From: CAVYXZ01 sp965223835 | GTDB taxonomy: Bacteria; Chloroflexota; Anaerolineae; Aggregatilineales; Phototrophicaceae | Assembly: GCA_965223835.1 (NCBI GenBank) | Contig: CBDCXQ010000001.1 | Span: 3,906,001 to 3,970,000, forward strand | Length of the DNA: 64,000 bases | Direction of reading: 5' to 3' | In this document: piece after piece, positions 44,836-53,914 of the stretch | Layout: every line of letters starts with the position of its first letter | How positions within the stretch are numbered: the stretch's first letter is position 1 | The notes under the pieces: model-generated | The model's input: the letters and a program-made list of their open reading frames with translations, nothing else | What the model was told of the DNA's origin: nothing | Database searches by the model: none | Made by a program: the position numbers and the translations under genes

Positions 44836-46068
44836 ATGACTCATGATATTCAGGAACCGCCAACTCACCTGGATGATACCAATCCAGTACAAGCGGTTCG
44901 TGACGATGTGCTACCCGCCTGGCGACGGACGGTGGGCCTGGTTAGTCTGTTGGCAGCGGCCCTGCTGACGATTGGCACCACCCTCGTCATGCTGTTGCCC
45001 AGACAGCAACCCGCCACACCAGCAACTGAATCAACAACCGTCAATGTTACGCAGTCAGCAACAAGTACACCGGCCCCAACCGATGAACCAGCAGTGATGG
45101 CTCAAACTGTCGCTGACCCGATCGGCCTGCCAACTGTGAGCGCCGACGCTATTCAATCGATTCTCAACGCACCACCGGCAGTGGTAGCAGATGCCGGTTC
45201 AATCCAGGTGATTCGCAATAATTACAACCCGTTTACGCTGATCCCTGACCGCCCGCGCACCGAGGTGATTGAATACGAAATTGTTGAAGGCGATACCATC
45301 TTCTCGATTGCCGAACGCTATGGCTTGAAACCTGAAACCATTGCCTGGTCGAATGAGCGCTCAATCATCCAGAGCCTACGTCCGGGCCGCCGTTTGAACA
45401 TCCTGCCGGTTGATGGTGTCTATCATACCGTGATCGGCAGCCGAACGTTGGCGGAAATCGCCGCTGATTACGGCGTAACAGACCCCTATCTGGTCATCGA
45501 CTCAGAATACAACAATCTGTTCGGGATTCTACCGGACACGGTCCTCCCCAGCGGTGAGCAGGTCGTCATTCCCGGTGGCGAGGCCGAGGAGATTAGCTGG
45601 AATCCTACAGTGGAACGCGAGGGCGGCGATAGCAGCAGCGGCGGCAATTTTGTTTCATTCGCGCCCGGTGAAGCCGGGAGTTGTGGCCGCGTGCCCAATG
45701 TTGGTGGTTCATTCTGGGTCTCGCCAATGGACAGCTATTCATTTGTCCAGGGTTTTTCTTCTTTCCACACCGGCGTTGATCTTTCGGCATCAATCGGTAC
45801 GCCAGTCAAAGCAGCCAATGGGGGCGTGGTCATCTTTGCCGGTTGGAACAGCTACGGCTATGGCAGCACAATCGTTGTATCGCACGGCCCCTTTACCACG
45901 CTCTACGGTCACCTGAGTTCGATTAATGTGGGCTGCGGCCAGATCGTCAACGCCGGGCAAGTCATCGGTGGCGTCGGCAGCAGCGGTAATTCGTCCGGTC
46001 CTCATCTGCATTTTGAGATTCGCTATCTCGATCAGCCCCAGAATCCCACCGCGACGATTCCGTTTTAA
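44836..46068 (+). CDS. LysM and M23-peptidase cell-envelope protein
   Basis: 410 residues. A polar N-terminus of about 30 residues precedes one membrane helix (about 34-54) and a Thr/Pro/Ala-rich linker. A LysM domain (YEIVEGDTIFSIAERYGL, about residues 147-195) is followed by a second LysM-like segment (YHTVIGSRTLAEIAADYG). The C-terminal M23 domain has HTGVDLS (His, Asp) and HLHFE (His), the zinc ligands of lysostaphin-type endopeptidases. All ligands are present, so it may cleave peptide cross-links, though related proteins can be activators instead. It is anchored in the membrane, facing outwards. Confidence 0.9.
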   Translation: MTHDIQEPPTHLDDTNPVQAVRDDVLPAWRRTVGLVSLLAAALLTIGTTLVMLLPRQQPATPATESTTVNVTQSATSTPAPTDEPAVMAQTVADPIGLPTVSADAIQSILNAPPAVVADAGSIQVIRNNYNPFTLIPDRPRTEVIEYEIVEGDTIFSIAERYGLKPETIAWSNERSIIQSLRPGRRLNILPVDGVYHTVIGSRTLAEIAADYGVTDPYLVIDSEYNNLFGILPDTVLPSGEQVVIPGGEAEEISWNPTVEREGGDSSSGGNFVSFAPGEAGSCGRVPNVGGSFWVSPMDSYSFVQGFSSFHTGVDLSASIGTPVKAANGGVVIFAGWNSYGYGSTIVVSHGPFTTLYGHLSSINVGCGQIVNAGQVIGGVGSSGNSSGPHLHFEIRYLDQPQNPTATIPF

Positions 46069-46076
46069 GAATTGAT

Positions 46077-46150
46077 GTTACGCAGGCAATCTGGGTTGTA
46101 GGGTGCGACTCGGCGAGTCGCCCCTTCGATTTCGGCTCAATGTGCGTAAC
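46077..46150. repeat. REP-like palindromic element with flanking inverted octamers
   Basis: A long hairpin at 46100-46125 has GCGACTCG and CGAGTCGC as its perfect core, extended by imperfect GGG/CCC pairs. The octamers GTTACGCA (46077-46084) and TGCGTAAC (46143-46150) flank it. It directly follows the M23 peptidase gene and may also stop transcription. Confidence 0.6.
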
Positions 46151-46319
46151 GTGAGTTAAGAAAATACATCTCTGATGACAGCCTGTGATGAAATGACCGC
46201 GGGCTGTTGCTTTCAGTCCAACCAAACCTCCATCCATTTTGGTTTTTTCAGCACTCGTTGCGTTCCGGGGCTTCACTGTGCTATTCTATGCTGATATGAC
46301 ATAATAAGGGTGCAATTCC

Positions 46320-48835
46320 GTGAAACGAGGTGTTGGCGTAAACGTGAGTTTACCCTACCAATCAACCTCCTTTATTAGCCGGAAATCAGAACTCGCGCAG
46401 ATTGCTGACTACCTCGCTGCCCCCGAGCGCAACCTAATCACGCTGACCGGACCCGGCGGTATCGGCAAAACCCGGTTGGCGCTTGAAGCCGCGGCCCAAT
46501 CGGAACTACCGGTTTACTTTGTGCCCTTACAACCCCTGACACAGCCGGAAAACATCGTCACTGCCATTATTAATGAATTACCGCTCCAACTCTACGATTC
46601 AACCAACCCGCAAAGTCAACTTCTCAGCTACCTGGAGAACAAGCAACTTCTGCTCTTGTTAGATAACTTTGAGCATCTGCTGCAAGGGGTCAGTCTGGTA
46701 GAAACGATGTTGCAGGCAGCCCCTACTGTAAAATTATTGGTTACATCGCGCGAACCCCTGAACCTGCAAGCCGAATGGCAGATTGCTGTGAAAGGCCTGT
46801 CATATCCAGAGAAAAATCAGTCAACAGCAGACCTGAGCAGTGTTGAACTGTTTGCCGAGCGGGCACGAAATGTAAAGCCCGATTTTGAACTGGAAACGGA
46901 AAAAGATGCCGTCTATGGCATTTGTTCACTGGTTCGGGGGATGCCGCTGGCAATCGAGATCGCCGCCCGCTGGGTCAAATTCCAACCCTGCACGCGCATC
47001 CAGGATGATCTGCTGGATTTGGAGAATCGGCTGCGCGATGTGCCGGAACGTCACCGGAGTATGCGGGCAGTATTTAACCAATCATGGCGCTTACTGTTTG
47101 AAAATGAACGTCAGGTATTCCAGAGTCTGGCTGTTTTTCGCGGCGGGTTCACAGTTGATGCAGCGTCCACGATAACGGGTGCAACCGAGCAGCAACTGGC
47201 GAATCTGGTGGATAAATCCGTATTGCAACGCATGTCTGCAGACCGCTTCACAATGCACGAACTCTTACGACAATATGCTGAAGAGCATTTACACCAGGAT
47301 CATGAAGCGCATCGGCAGACGAGCCAACAACATGCCCGGTATTATCTCGAATATCTACAGACGCGGTTTGACAGTGTTCGCGGTGCCCGGCAGCGATCGG
47401 CTATCCTGGAAGTTGCAACGGAAGTCGAGAATGTTCGAGTCGCCTGGCAATGGGTAATCAAAAATGATAAGGCGTTGCCGACTTATGCTGCGCCCTACAC
47501 AATGGCAATGTTTTTCAATATCAAAGCTGGTACCTCGAAGGACTGACCTTGTTCGAAAGGCTGGTTCAAGCGCTAGATGAGCCAGATGCGCTACCCCAAC
47601 AGCGCCTGACACTGGCAGTCACGCTGGGGCTATTGGGTTGGCTCTACGTTCGTGTGGGCCGCTTTGAGCAAGCCAGACATGCGTTTGAAGAAAATCAAAA
47701 TGTTTTGCAAACGCTGGACCCAATGCTGCCACCCGGACCCGTCACAGACCCTTTAATTGGCTTGAGTATGGTTGCGAGTATTCAAGGCGATTATGAGACA
47801 GCCCTGACACTGGGGGAACAGGCGCGGCAACGCAATCAACACCAGAACAATGACGGCAATGTTATGATGGCCTGCTATGTCCTGGTGGGACCAGTTCGAG
47901 CCAATGGTCAATATGAAGACGCTCGTTATTATGCTCAACAGGCTTATGATCTCGCTAGTGAGCAGGACAATTATTGGTTTATGGCCCTTATTTTGAACGA
48001 TCTTGGGAGCGTTGCCCGGCTCCAGGGTGATTATCCTGCGGCACAAAAATACCATCAAGCCAGTTTTGATATTAGCCTGGAGCGGTTTAATGACCGGGGT
48101 GGTATGGCTGGATCACTTAACCATTTGGCAGCGATCGCCGAATTACAACAACAGTATATCCAGGCTAAGGCCCTCTATCAGCAAAGTGTCGATATTTATC
48201 GCGAGGTCGGCGACCGGGCGGGTCATGCGCAAGCACTCATGGGCCTGGGAAAAATTGCCTGTGTTCAGCAAAAATATAGTCGTGCACTGCATTACTTGCT
48301 AATGGCATTACAACACGCGTATGTTGTAGGGTTGACCCCAATGATTTTGACCGTGTTACTGGCATTGGCGGAACTTTCACTGCGCCGGCGGGACTTTTCG
48401 CTGGGAGTCAGGTTATTGAGTTTTGTCCGCCAGCACCCGGCTGCTGACTATGAAACGCGCCAACTGGTTGATGACTTGCGCAAAGATTTCCAACGTCATA
48501 TCAACGCTAAAACCTTTGCACTGGCTTGGTCGAAAGGACCGGAAGTCGATATGGTCACGCTTGTAAGCCAACTTGAGGCCGAGCTAAGGCTGGACGCCAA
48601 GCGACCTGCCCACGAGATTGCGAATGACGCCCTGCCGCAACCGCTGACAAAGCGTGAGTTTGAAGTCTTGTTGTTACTGGCTGACGGATTGCGTGACCGT
48701 GAAATCGCGGAAGCGCTGTATATTACGGTCGGAACCGTACGCAATCCGCACATGATAAACATTCGCCAGAAACTGGAAGCTCGTAATCGAGCCGAAGCCC
48801 TCATCAAAGCGCGAGAACTGGGTCTCATCCCATAA
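46320..48835 (+). pseudogene. STAND/LuxR (LAL-type) regulator, interrupted by a frameshift
   Basis: Two frames make one regulator of about 840 residues. The first (46320-47546, GTG start) has a P-loop ITLTGPGGIGKTRLALEA, Walker B LLLLLDNFEHLL and LLVTSREPL: an NB-ARC-like ATPase of STAND transcription factors. The second (to 48835) has TPR helices and ends in a LuxR-type helix-turn-helix (LTKREFEVLLLLADGLRDREIAEAL). The frames switch at a run of five T (47511-47515). Adding one T joins FFQYQSWYLEGLTLFERL, a normal TPR start, so one base was lost. This is either a real inactivating mutation or a homopolymer sequencing error. The HTH also has one extra residue (TVRNPHMINI) in the recognition-helix region. 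Confidence 0.85.
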
Positions 48836-48968
48836 ATACCACACCCCAAAACCAACTTTAGTTGGGTGACTCCCCAACCGCACAATTGCTACAGTGAGTT
48901 CACCGTTCATATCGTCAGCCAAATAATTGCAGTGCTGATGATGCTATTTGGGGAGGATGAGATTACCC

Positions 48969-50360
48969 ATGTTTCAAACTATTCGTTCACATTTACCAGC
49001 GCAAGTTCCATTGAAGATTTTGCTTATTATGCTCGTATTACTCAGCTTGAGCACGGTTGGGCAGGCCCAGATTGCGCCTGATGCCGGACAGTGGCCGACC
49101 TGGGTGCTGGAGTCCAGCGATCAGATCGAGATCGCCGCACCACCGGATGATGCCGCGACTGCTGAAGAAATCGCCGAACTATTAGCAATGGTGGATGAAC
49201 GCGATGCCGAAGCGCTGCAAACGATTGCCTATTGGAACGCTGGTGCCCCCGCCTATCGCTGGAACCAGATCACGGTTGATGCTATTGTCAAACGCGGCAT
49301 TCCGATTCATTTCGCCGAACGGGCGTTGGCACTGGTCCATGTTGGTATTTACGACGCAACCGTCGCCGGTTGGGAAGCAAAATATGCGCACAATCGTCCA
49401 CGTCCCAGCGAATTCGACTCCAATCTAACAACTGTGATTCCTAACCCGGCTAGCCCGGCATACCCTTCGGAACATGCCATCGCGGCGGGAGCGGCCTCAA
49501 CAGTGCTGGCCTGGCTGTTCCCAAATGAGGCTGAGGTTTTCCAGGCACAGGCCCAGGCAGCTGCCAATTCGCGACTGCTGGCGGGTGTAGATTATCCCAG
49601 TGATGTTGAAGCCGGGCTGGAGCTGGGGCGGCAAGTCGCGGAGATGGTCATTGCTTATGGCGAAGCCGATGGCACCAGCGTGCCCTGGGACGGGACTATT
49701 CCGACCGACCCTACCGGTTGGACCGGCGAAAATCCGATACTGCCGCAGGCCGCAACCTGGCAAACCTGGGCGCTATCCTCACCGGACCAATTCCGCTCTG
49801 AACCACCACCAGCCTATGACTCCGAGGAATTAGCTGCCGAAATGGAGGAACTGCGGACGATTGAACGCGGACGACCCCAGGTCGCAGCCGCCTTTTACTG
49901 GGAGTATGGGTCAGGCGCGATGCGCAATCATGTCCTGTGGAACGACATGGCAAGTCGCTTAATCCTGCAATCCGGTTGGAATGACAATGCGCCGCGTGCC
50001 GCCCAGGTCTATACGCTGCTGAACATTGCAGGCTTTGATTCGCTGGTGGCCTGCTGGGACGGGAAATTCACGTTCTGGGCCATTCGCCCCTTCCAGCTCG
50101 ATCCAGATTTTACCCCACTGTTCCCAACGCCGAATCATCCAAGTTATCCAGCGGGCCATTCGTGTGTATCAACAGCCATGGCAACCTCATTGGCTGAACT
50201 GTTTCCGCTGGATGCCGAACGTATTCTGGCAGTCGCCGATGAAGCCAGTGAATCGCGGCTCTGGGGTGGTATTCATTTCCGCAGTGATCGCATCTCAGGC
50301 GATAAATTGGGGCGGGAAGTTGCGCTGGAAGTAATTTCGCAGGGTACAACCACCCAATAA
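48969..50360 (+). CDS. Secreted vanadium-haloperoxidase/PAP2-like protein, tandem duplicated
   Basis: 463 residues from the ATG at 48969, which has GGAGG about 12 nt upstream and gives a clean signal peptide (cleavage near GQAQ). The mature protein is two similar halves, about 42-232 and 265-456. The second has the full acid-phosphatase/haloperoxidase set: Lys366, Arg373, Gly-His397, Arg430 and His436. The first keeps Lys138, Arg145, His169 and Arg202, but has Asp208 where the covalent His should be (GVDYPSD against GIHFRSD). So one half is likely catalytic and the other non-catalytic. Whether it is a haloperoxidase or a phosphatase cannot be decided from sequence. An intrinsic terminator follows. 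Confidence 0.82.
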   Translation: MFQTIRSHLPAQVPLKILLIMLVLLSLSTVGQAQIAPDAGQWPTWVLESSDQIEIAAPPDDAATAEEIAELLAMVDERDAEALQTIAYWNAGAPAYRWNQITVDAIVKRGIPIHFAERALALVHVGIYDATVAGWEAKYAHNRPRPSEFDSNLTTVIPNPASPAYPSEHAIAAGAASTVLAWLFPNEAEVFQAQAQAAANSRLLAGVDYPSDVEAGLELGRQVAEMVIAYGEADGTSVPWDGTIPTDPTGWTGENPILPQAATWQTWALSSPDQFRSEPPPAYDSEELAAEMEELRTIERGRPQVAAAFYWEYGSGAMRNHVLWNDMASRLILQSGWNDNAPRAAQVYTLLNIAGFDSLVACWDGKFTFWAIRPFQLDPDFTPLFPTPNHPSYPAGHSCVSTAMATSLAELFPLDAERILAVADEASESRLWGGIHFRSDRISGDKLGREVALEVISQGTTTQ

Positions 50361-50426
50361 CAGCAAGTTGAGTTAGTAGCCTGTCTGTTGGCAAGTTACA
50401 GGCAGATAACTGCTCCATTCGTAGGC

Positions 50427-50459
50427 TCGAGGCGCTGACACCAGTGCCTCGACTTTTTG
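50427..50459 (+). terminator. Intrinsic terminator after the PAP2-like gene
   Basis: TCGAGGC (50427-50433) pairs with GCCTCGA (50446-50452), with further pairing inside (CTG/CAG), then CTTTTTGC. Confidence 0.75.
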
Positions 50460-50520
50460 CATTCTGCATCAGCTTGTGACACAGTTGCCATCGAGTGACA
50501 GCTAGCTCGATAAGTCATGA

Positions 50521-50536
50521 GAGCGTGTTTGTTAAA
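50521..50536 (+). repeat. Left terminal inverted repeat of the IS
   Basis: GAGCGTGTTTGTTAAA, preceded by the TGA target duplication at 50518-50520. It begins 22 bp beyond the end of the second transposase frame. Confidence 0.85.
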
Positions 50537-50542
50537 TCTAAT

Positions 50543-50968
50543 CTAACGAGCCAGACGACGTAACATCAAATGGATCATCGAAACAGAGACATAGGCTTCA
50601 CTCATGCGTGGCAAGGTTTCAAAATCCTTGCTCAAGCGCCGAAAGCGATTCAGCCAACCCAGGGTGCGTTCGACGATCCAGCGTTTAGGCAGCACCTGAA
50701 AGCCCTTTTGGTCACCGCGATTAGTCACTTCGGTGCGCACATCAAACAGGTGTTCACACCAGTGCAGCAGGGCGGCAGAAGCATACCCACTGTCAAAGAT
50801 AAACAAGCGCCAACGCGGGCTGTAGGGAATGCGTCGCAGCAACCACTTGGCGGCCACTTTATCCTGTTCATTGGCGGGATGCACCAGCACGCCCAACAAA
50901 CACCCCATCGTATCCACCGCTATCTGCCGTTTACAGCCTTTTCTGCGCTTGAAGGGGTCAAAGCCCAC
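50543..50968 (-). CDS. IS5-family transposase, C-terminal frame (OrfB)
   Basis: 141 residues from the GTG at 50968, but expressed mainly as a fusion with OrfA. It contains the second Asp of the DDE triad (FIFDSGYASAAL) and the Glu in RWIVERTLGWLNRFRRL, followed by the conserved Arg- and Lys-rich helix. KRRKGCKRQIAVDTMG at its start is the standard middle of IS5-type transposases. Continuing from OrfA by a -1 shift gives EKKGAVGFDPFKRRKG, which matches the family well. Confidence 0.88.
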   Translation of the reverse strand: MGFDPFKRRKGCKRQIAVDTMGCLLGVLVHPANEQDKVAAKWLLRRIPYSPRWRLFIFDSGYASAALLHWCEHLFDVRTEVTNRGDQKGFQVLPKRWIVERTLGWLNRFRRLSKDFETLPRMSEAYVSVSMIHLMLRRLAR

Positions 50969-51327
50969 CGCCCCCTTTTTTCAGCCGTCTGCACCGACTG
51001 GCTGTCGATAATCACCACACTGGGGTCCGCTTCGCGTGCCGCCGCTTCCCCTACCTGGCCGCGCAATGCATCATTGATCCGGGCCAAGGCACCGCTGTGG
51101 ACCAGACGTCGCCAGAAAGCGTACACGGCGGACCAGGGCGGAAAATCATGGGGGAGCAAGCGCCACTGGCAACTGGTGCGGGTCAGATACAGGACAGCGT
51201 TGAGCATCTCACGGCGCGGATGCACCGGATCACGCCCCTGTTTTTTCTTGGGCAGGAGCGGTTCTACCAACTCCCACTCCGCATCGCTTAGATCGGTTGG
51301 GTACGGTTTTCGTGTTTCCATGCCCAA
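50920..51327 (-). CDS. IS5-family transposase, N-terminal frame (OrfA)
   Basis: 135 residues. It begins with the DUF4096-type N-terminal domain (TDLSDAEWELVEPLLP, then LPHDFPPWSAVYAFWRRL) and carries the first catalytic Asp (VVIIDSQSV). Near its end the minus strand has a slippery run of six A and five G (50981-50971). A -1 slip there continues into OrfB. Without the shift, OrfA stops 135 residues in. Confidence 0.88.
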   Translation of the reverse strand: MGMETRKPYPTDLSDAEWELVEPLLPKKKQGRDPVHPRREMLNAVLYLTRTSCQWRLLPHDFPPWSAVYAFWRRLVHSGALARINDALRGQVGEAAAREADPSVVIIDSQSVQTAEKRGRWALTPSSAEKAVNGR

Positions 51328-51348
51328 ACTCTACTTCGTAATGTGTTC

Positions 51349-51364
51349 TTTTACAAACACGCTC
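51349..51364 (-). repeat. Right terminal inverted repeat of the IS
   Basis: Reads GAGCGTGTTTGTAAAA on the minus strand and is followed by TGA at 51365-51367, the second copy of the target duplication. Confidence 0.85.
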
Positions 51365-51392
51365 TGAGTACACAGAGTTCGGAGATTAAAGC

Positions 51393-51734
51393 GTGAACTT
51401 AAGTTTGATCGTCCTGTACACGACCAAAATGGAATCGCTGCGAATCTTTTATGATGCGATTGGCCTGACATTTGTCGAGGAGCAACATGATACCGGGCCA
51501 GTGCATTATGCCTGTGATTTAGACGGCACCATCATCGAGATTTATCCGACCACCAAGATCACAACCGCCCTGACGATGCTCGGCTTTGATGTCGAATCGC
51601 TGGATATTGTCCTGGCGAATTTGCAAGCGGCGGGCTTGTTGCCAGATTTACCACCGGACACAGCCGAAAAGGGCATCTGTACTCTACAAGATCCCGATGG
51701 TCGCCAGGTCCGCCTCACCGAGGTCTGGGAATAA
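51393..51734 (+). CDS. VOC-family (glyoxalase/bleomycin-resistance-like) protein
   Basis: 113 residues from a GTG with GGAG about 8 nt upstream. The two beta-alpha-beta-beta-beta modules are seen as LIVLYTTKMESLRIFYDAIGL to GTIIEIYP and LGFDVESLDIVLANLQAAGL to LQDPDGRQVRLTE. Typical metal-binding Glu residues lie at the ends of both (IEIYP, LTEVW). Small VOC proteins act as glyoxalases, dioxygenases or drug-binding proteins; the sequence does not tell which. The IS ends 28 bp upstream, so native expression may be altered. Confidence 0.8.
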   Translation: MNLSLIVLYTTKMESLRIFYDAIGLTFVEEQHDTGPVHYACDLDGTIIEIYPTTKITTALTMLGFDVESLDIVLANLQAAGLLPDLPPDTAEKGICTLQDPDGRQVRLTEVWE

Positions 51735-51822
51735 TGGATAAGCTCAGCTTTCGGGGCAGCATGATTGCTGGTTTGTGAATTTGCCGGTATATTTCGGGGC
51801 GTGCTGTTAACGAAAGTCCTGC

Positions 51823-52383
51823 ATGACAATCATCAAAACTGCCCGGTTGACTATACGCCCCTTTAAGTATGCGGATGGCGATGCCTACCACCAGCAAATT
51901 TATAGTGACCCGGCGGTGACGCGCTATTTGCCAGGTGGTCAACCCCGCCCACGTACCGACACGGATGACATCATCGCATTTTTTATCCAGCATCGGCAAC
52001 GTGAAGGCTTTAGTATTGATGCTGTGATCGAAAATGTGACCGGGCAACTGATCGGCCATTGTGGCTTGCACCGGCTCACCGAAGATCGGAGTGTCGAGAT
52101 CGGATATTCGTTCGGCAAAGCGCATTGGGGCCAGGGATTTGCCACTGAAGCGGCCTATGCCGCGCTGCGTTATGGCTTTGAGACCCATGATCTGCGGCGC
52201 ATTATCGCGCTGGCAATGCCACCGAATGATGCCTCCCAGCGGGTCATGCGCAAACTGGGGATGCAGTATCAGGGCATTACCGATGTTTACTATAATGCTG
52301 AGCTGGTCCTGTATACGCTGGAACGGCTGGCATTTGTCATCAATGAAAGTAACTATCAGGTCATCCATGATTCCGACAATTGA
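51823..52383 (+). CDS. GNAT acetyltransferase 1 (RimJ/RimL type)
   Basis: 186 residues. TARLTIRPFKYADGDAYH is the standard N-terminus of the RimJ/RimL group. The acetyl-CoA-binding segment is FGKAHWGQGFATEAAYAALRYGF, with a later ALAMPPNDASQRVMRKLGM. Members acetylate N-termini, ribosomal proteins or antibiotics. It is the first of two tandem GNAT genes of exactly the same length. The second starts inside its 3' end (17-bp overlap). Confidence 0.87.
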   Translation: MTIIKTARLTIRPFKYADGDAYHQQIYSDPAVTRYLPGGQPRPRTDTDDIIAFFIQHRQREGFSIDAVIENVTGQLIGHCGLHRLTEDRSVEIGYSFGKAHWGQGFATEAAYAALRYGFETHDLRRIIALAMPPNDASQRVMRKLGMQYQGITDVYYNAELVLYTLERLAFVINESNYQVIHDSDN

Positions 52384-52927
52384 AACTCGAAGTTTACGCC
52401 TTCGCGCCTTTACTCCAGCCGATGCTGGCGATTATTACGCTGCAATCCTCTCTGATGAGATCGCGGCTAAAGCGTTGCCCACCGGGCGTCCCGTGCCCGA
52501 ACAGCGTGTTCCGGCCATCATCAACGGTATTAGCGAGCATTGGGCCGATAAAGGCATTGGGTTATGGGCCGTAACACACAAATATAAAGATAAACTGCTC
52601 GGACATTGTGGCCTGCAAATGCTGGGCCACACCGACTATATCGAGCTAACAATCGCTATTAATCCGACCGATTATGCGGAGGAAGCAGCACGGGCGGTAC
52701 TGCGCTATGGCTTCGATGAACGGGTGCTGCCCGAAGTCGTCGGTGTTATCCTGCCCGGCAACAGTAACATCGAAAAAATTTATCGCCGGCTGGGTATGCG
52801 CTACTGGCGGCGCATCCATGTCTTCGATCAACATCTACGCACCTTCTACATCCGGCGTGAATTATTCCGCTTTAGCGCCAATGAACCTTACACAACGGAG
52901 ATTGCCAATGACCCACCATCAGATTGA
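52367..52927 (+). CDS. GNAT acetyltransferase 2, tandem paralogue
   Basis: 186 residues from the ATG at 52367. The open frame reaches back to 52061, but that part lies within the first GNAT gene and is not protein-like. IETRSLRLRAFTPADAGDYYAAIL begins the fold; LTIAINPTDYAEEAARAVLRYGF replaces the usual acetyl-CoA loop (no Gly-x-Gly), and VILPGNSNIEKIYRRLGM follows. The altered loop suggests changed or reduced cofactor binding. It overlaps GNAT 1 by 17 bp and the first acetamidase gene by 20 bp, so the three are translated as one unit. Confidence 0.8.
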   Translation: MIPTIETRSLRLRAFTPADAGDYYAAILSDEIAAKALPTGRPVPEQRVPAIINGISEHWADKGIGLWAVTHKYKDKLLGHCGLQMLGHTDYIELTIAINPTDYAEEAARAVLRYGFDERVLPEVVGVILPGNSNIEKIYRRLGMRYWRRIHVFDQHLRTFYIRRELFRFSANEPYTTEIANDPPSD

Positions 52928-53846
52928 ACCCGAACGCCGCACCTTGCATGGGCATTGGTCCCGCGATTTGGAGCCGGTGCTGACAATTGACCCCGGTGAT
53001 AGGGTGCAGTTTCGTACATTAGATGCTGCCTGGGGCATTCAACCGCCGACGCGACCCGGTCGCCCTGATGTTCAGTTCGCGGGTCGTGACAGCGACGGTT
53101 TGGATGGTGGTCATGCGCTGTGTGGTCCGGTGGCGATTCGTGGTGCAGAATCGGGAATGGTGCTGGCTGTTACAGTTGAAGAACTGCAACCTGTTAGCTG
53201 GGGTTGGAACGTCAGCCGCGGTCAATGGTTAGACGCGCTGCATGATCCGCTGGGGGAAGTCGAAGACTATGGCAACACCTGGACACTCGACCGGGACACG
53301 GGGACCGGGACCAATCAGCACGGGTTCTCGGTCAAACTGGCCCCATTTATGGGCGTGATGGGGATGCCCGCAGCTGAATCCGGGACCTTTGCGACTGCCC
53401 CGCCCCGCACCAATGGTGGCAATATTGATTGCAAAGAACTCGTCGTTGGTAGCACCCTCTATCTGCCAATTGCCGTGACCGGTGGTTTGTTCTCTACGGG
53501 TGATGGTCATGCTGCCCAGGGCGATGGCGAGGTCTCTGGTACCGCCATCGAATGTGGGATGGAACGCTGTGTATTACATTTTGATTTGCGCAATGATATG
53601 TCGATTAGTACCCCCTGGGCACAAACGCCCATTGGCTGGTTAACCTTTGGCTTTCATGAAGACCTCGATCAAGCAACATACATCGCGCTCAGTGCTATGC
53701 TGGACCTGCTGCAACAACGTTACACCATCAGCCGGGGTGAAGCGTTGGCGCTGGCAAGTGTCGCGGTCGATTTGCGCGTTACACAAATCGTCAATGGTTC
53801 GCAGGGCGTCCATGCGGTACTGCCCAATCACAGCATCCTGAAGTAA
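52908..53846 (+). CDS. Acetamidase/formamidase-family amidase, copy 1
   Basis: 312 residues from the ATG at 52908, with GGAG 8 nt before it. The family core is clear: GGHALCGPVAIRGAESGMVL, then GGNIDCKELVVGSTLYLPI and GLFSTGDGHAAQGDGEVSG, which include the Asp, Cys and His residues of the metal and substrate site. Such enzymes hydrolyse formamide or short-chain amides to ammonia and the acid. It begins inside the GNAT 2 gene. A second copy of equal length lies 139 bp downstream. Confidence 0.88.
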   Translation: MTHHQIEPERRTLHGHWSRDLEPVLTIDPGDRVQFRTLDAAWGIQPPTRPGRPDVQFAGRDSDGLDGGHALCGPVAIRGAESGMVLAVTVEELQPVSWGWNVSRGQWLDALHDPLGEVEDYGNTWTLDRDTGTGTNQHGFSVKLAPFMGVMGMPAAESGTFATAPPRTNGGNIDCKELVVGSTLYLPIAVTGGLFSTGDGHAAQGDGEVSGTAIECGMERCVLHFDLRNDMSISTPWAQTPIGWLTFGFHEDLDQATYIALSAMLDLLQQRYTISRGEALALASVAVDLRVTQIVNGSQGVHAVLPNHSILK

Positions 53847-53914
53847 TTGACCTTTAGATATAAGCTTATAACTCCTAAAACCTCTATAAATATCAAATAA
53901 CCCTTAAGTGACTA

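Larger units (their letters stand above)
50521..51364 (-). mobile_element. IS5-family insertion sequence (IS427-like), 844 bp
   Basis: The ends carry inverted repeats GAGCGTGTTTGT-T-AAA and, at the right end read inward, GAGCGTGTTTGT-A-AAA (15 of 16 bases match). The trinucleotide TGA occurs directly outside both ends, a TNA-type target duplication as expected for this group. Two overlapping reading frames encode the transposase by -1 frameshifting. Both frames are complete and the DDE residues are visible, so the element could be active. It lies 28 bp upstream of the VOC gene and may have separated that gene from its promoter. Confidence 0.9.
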
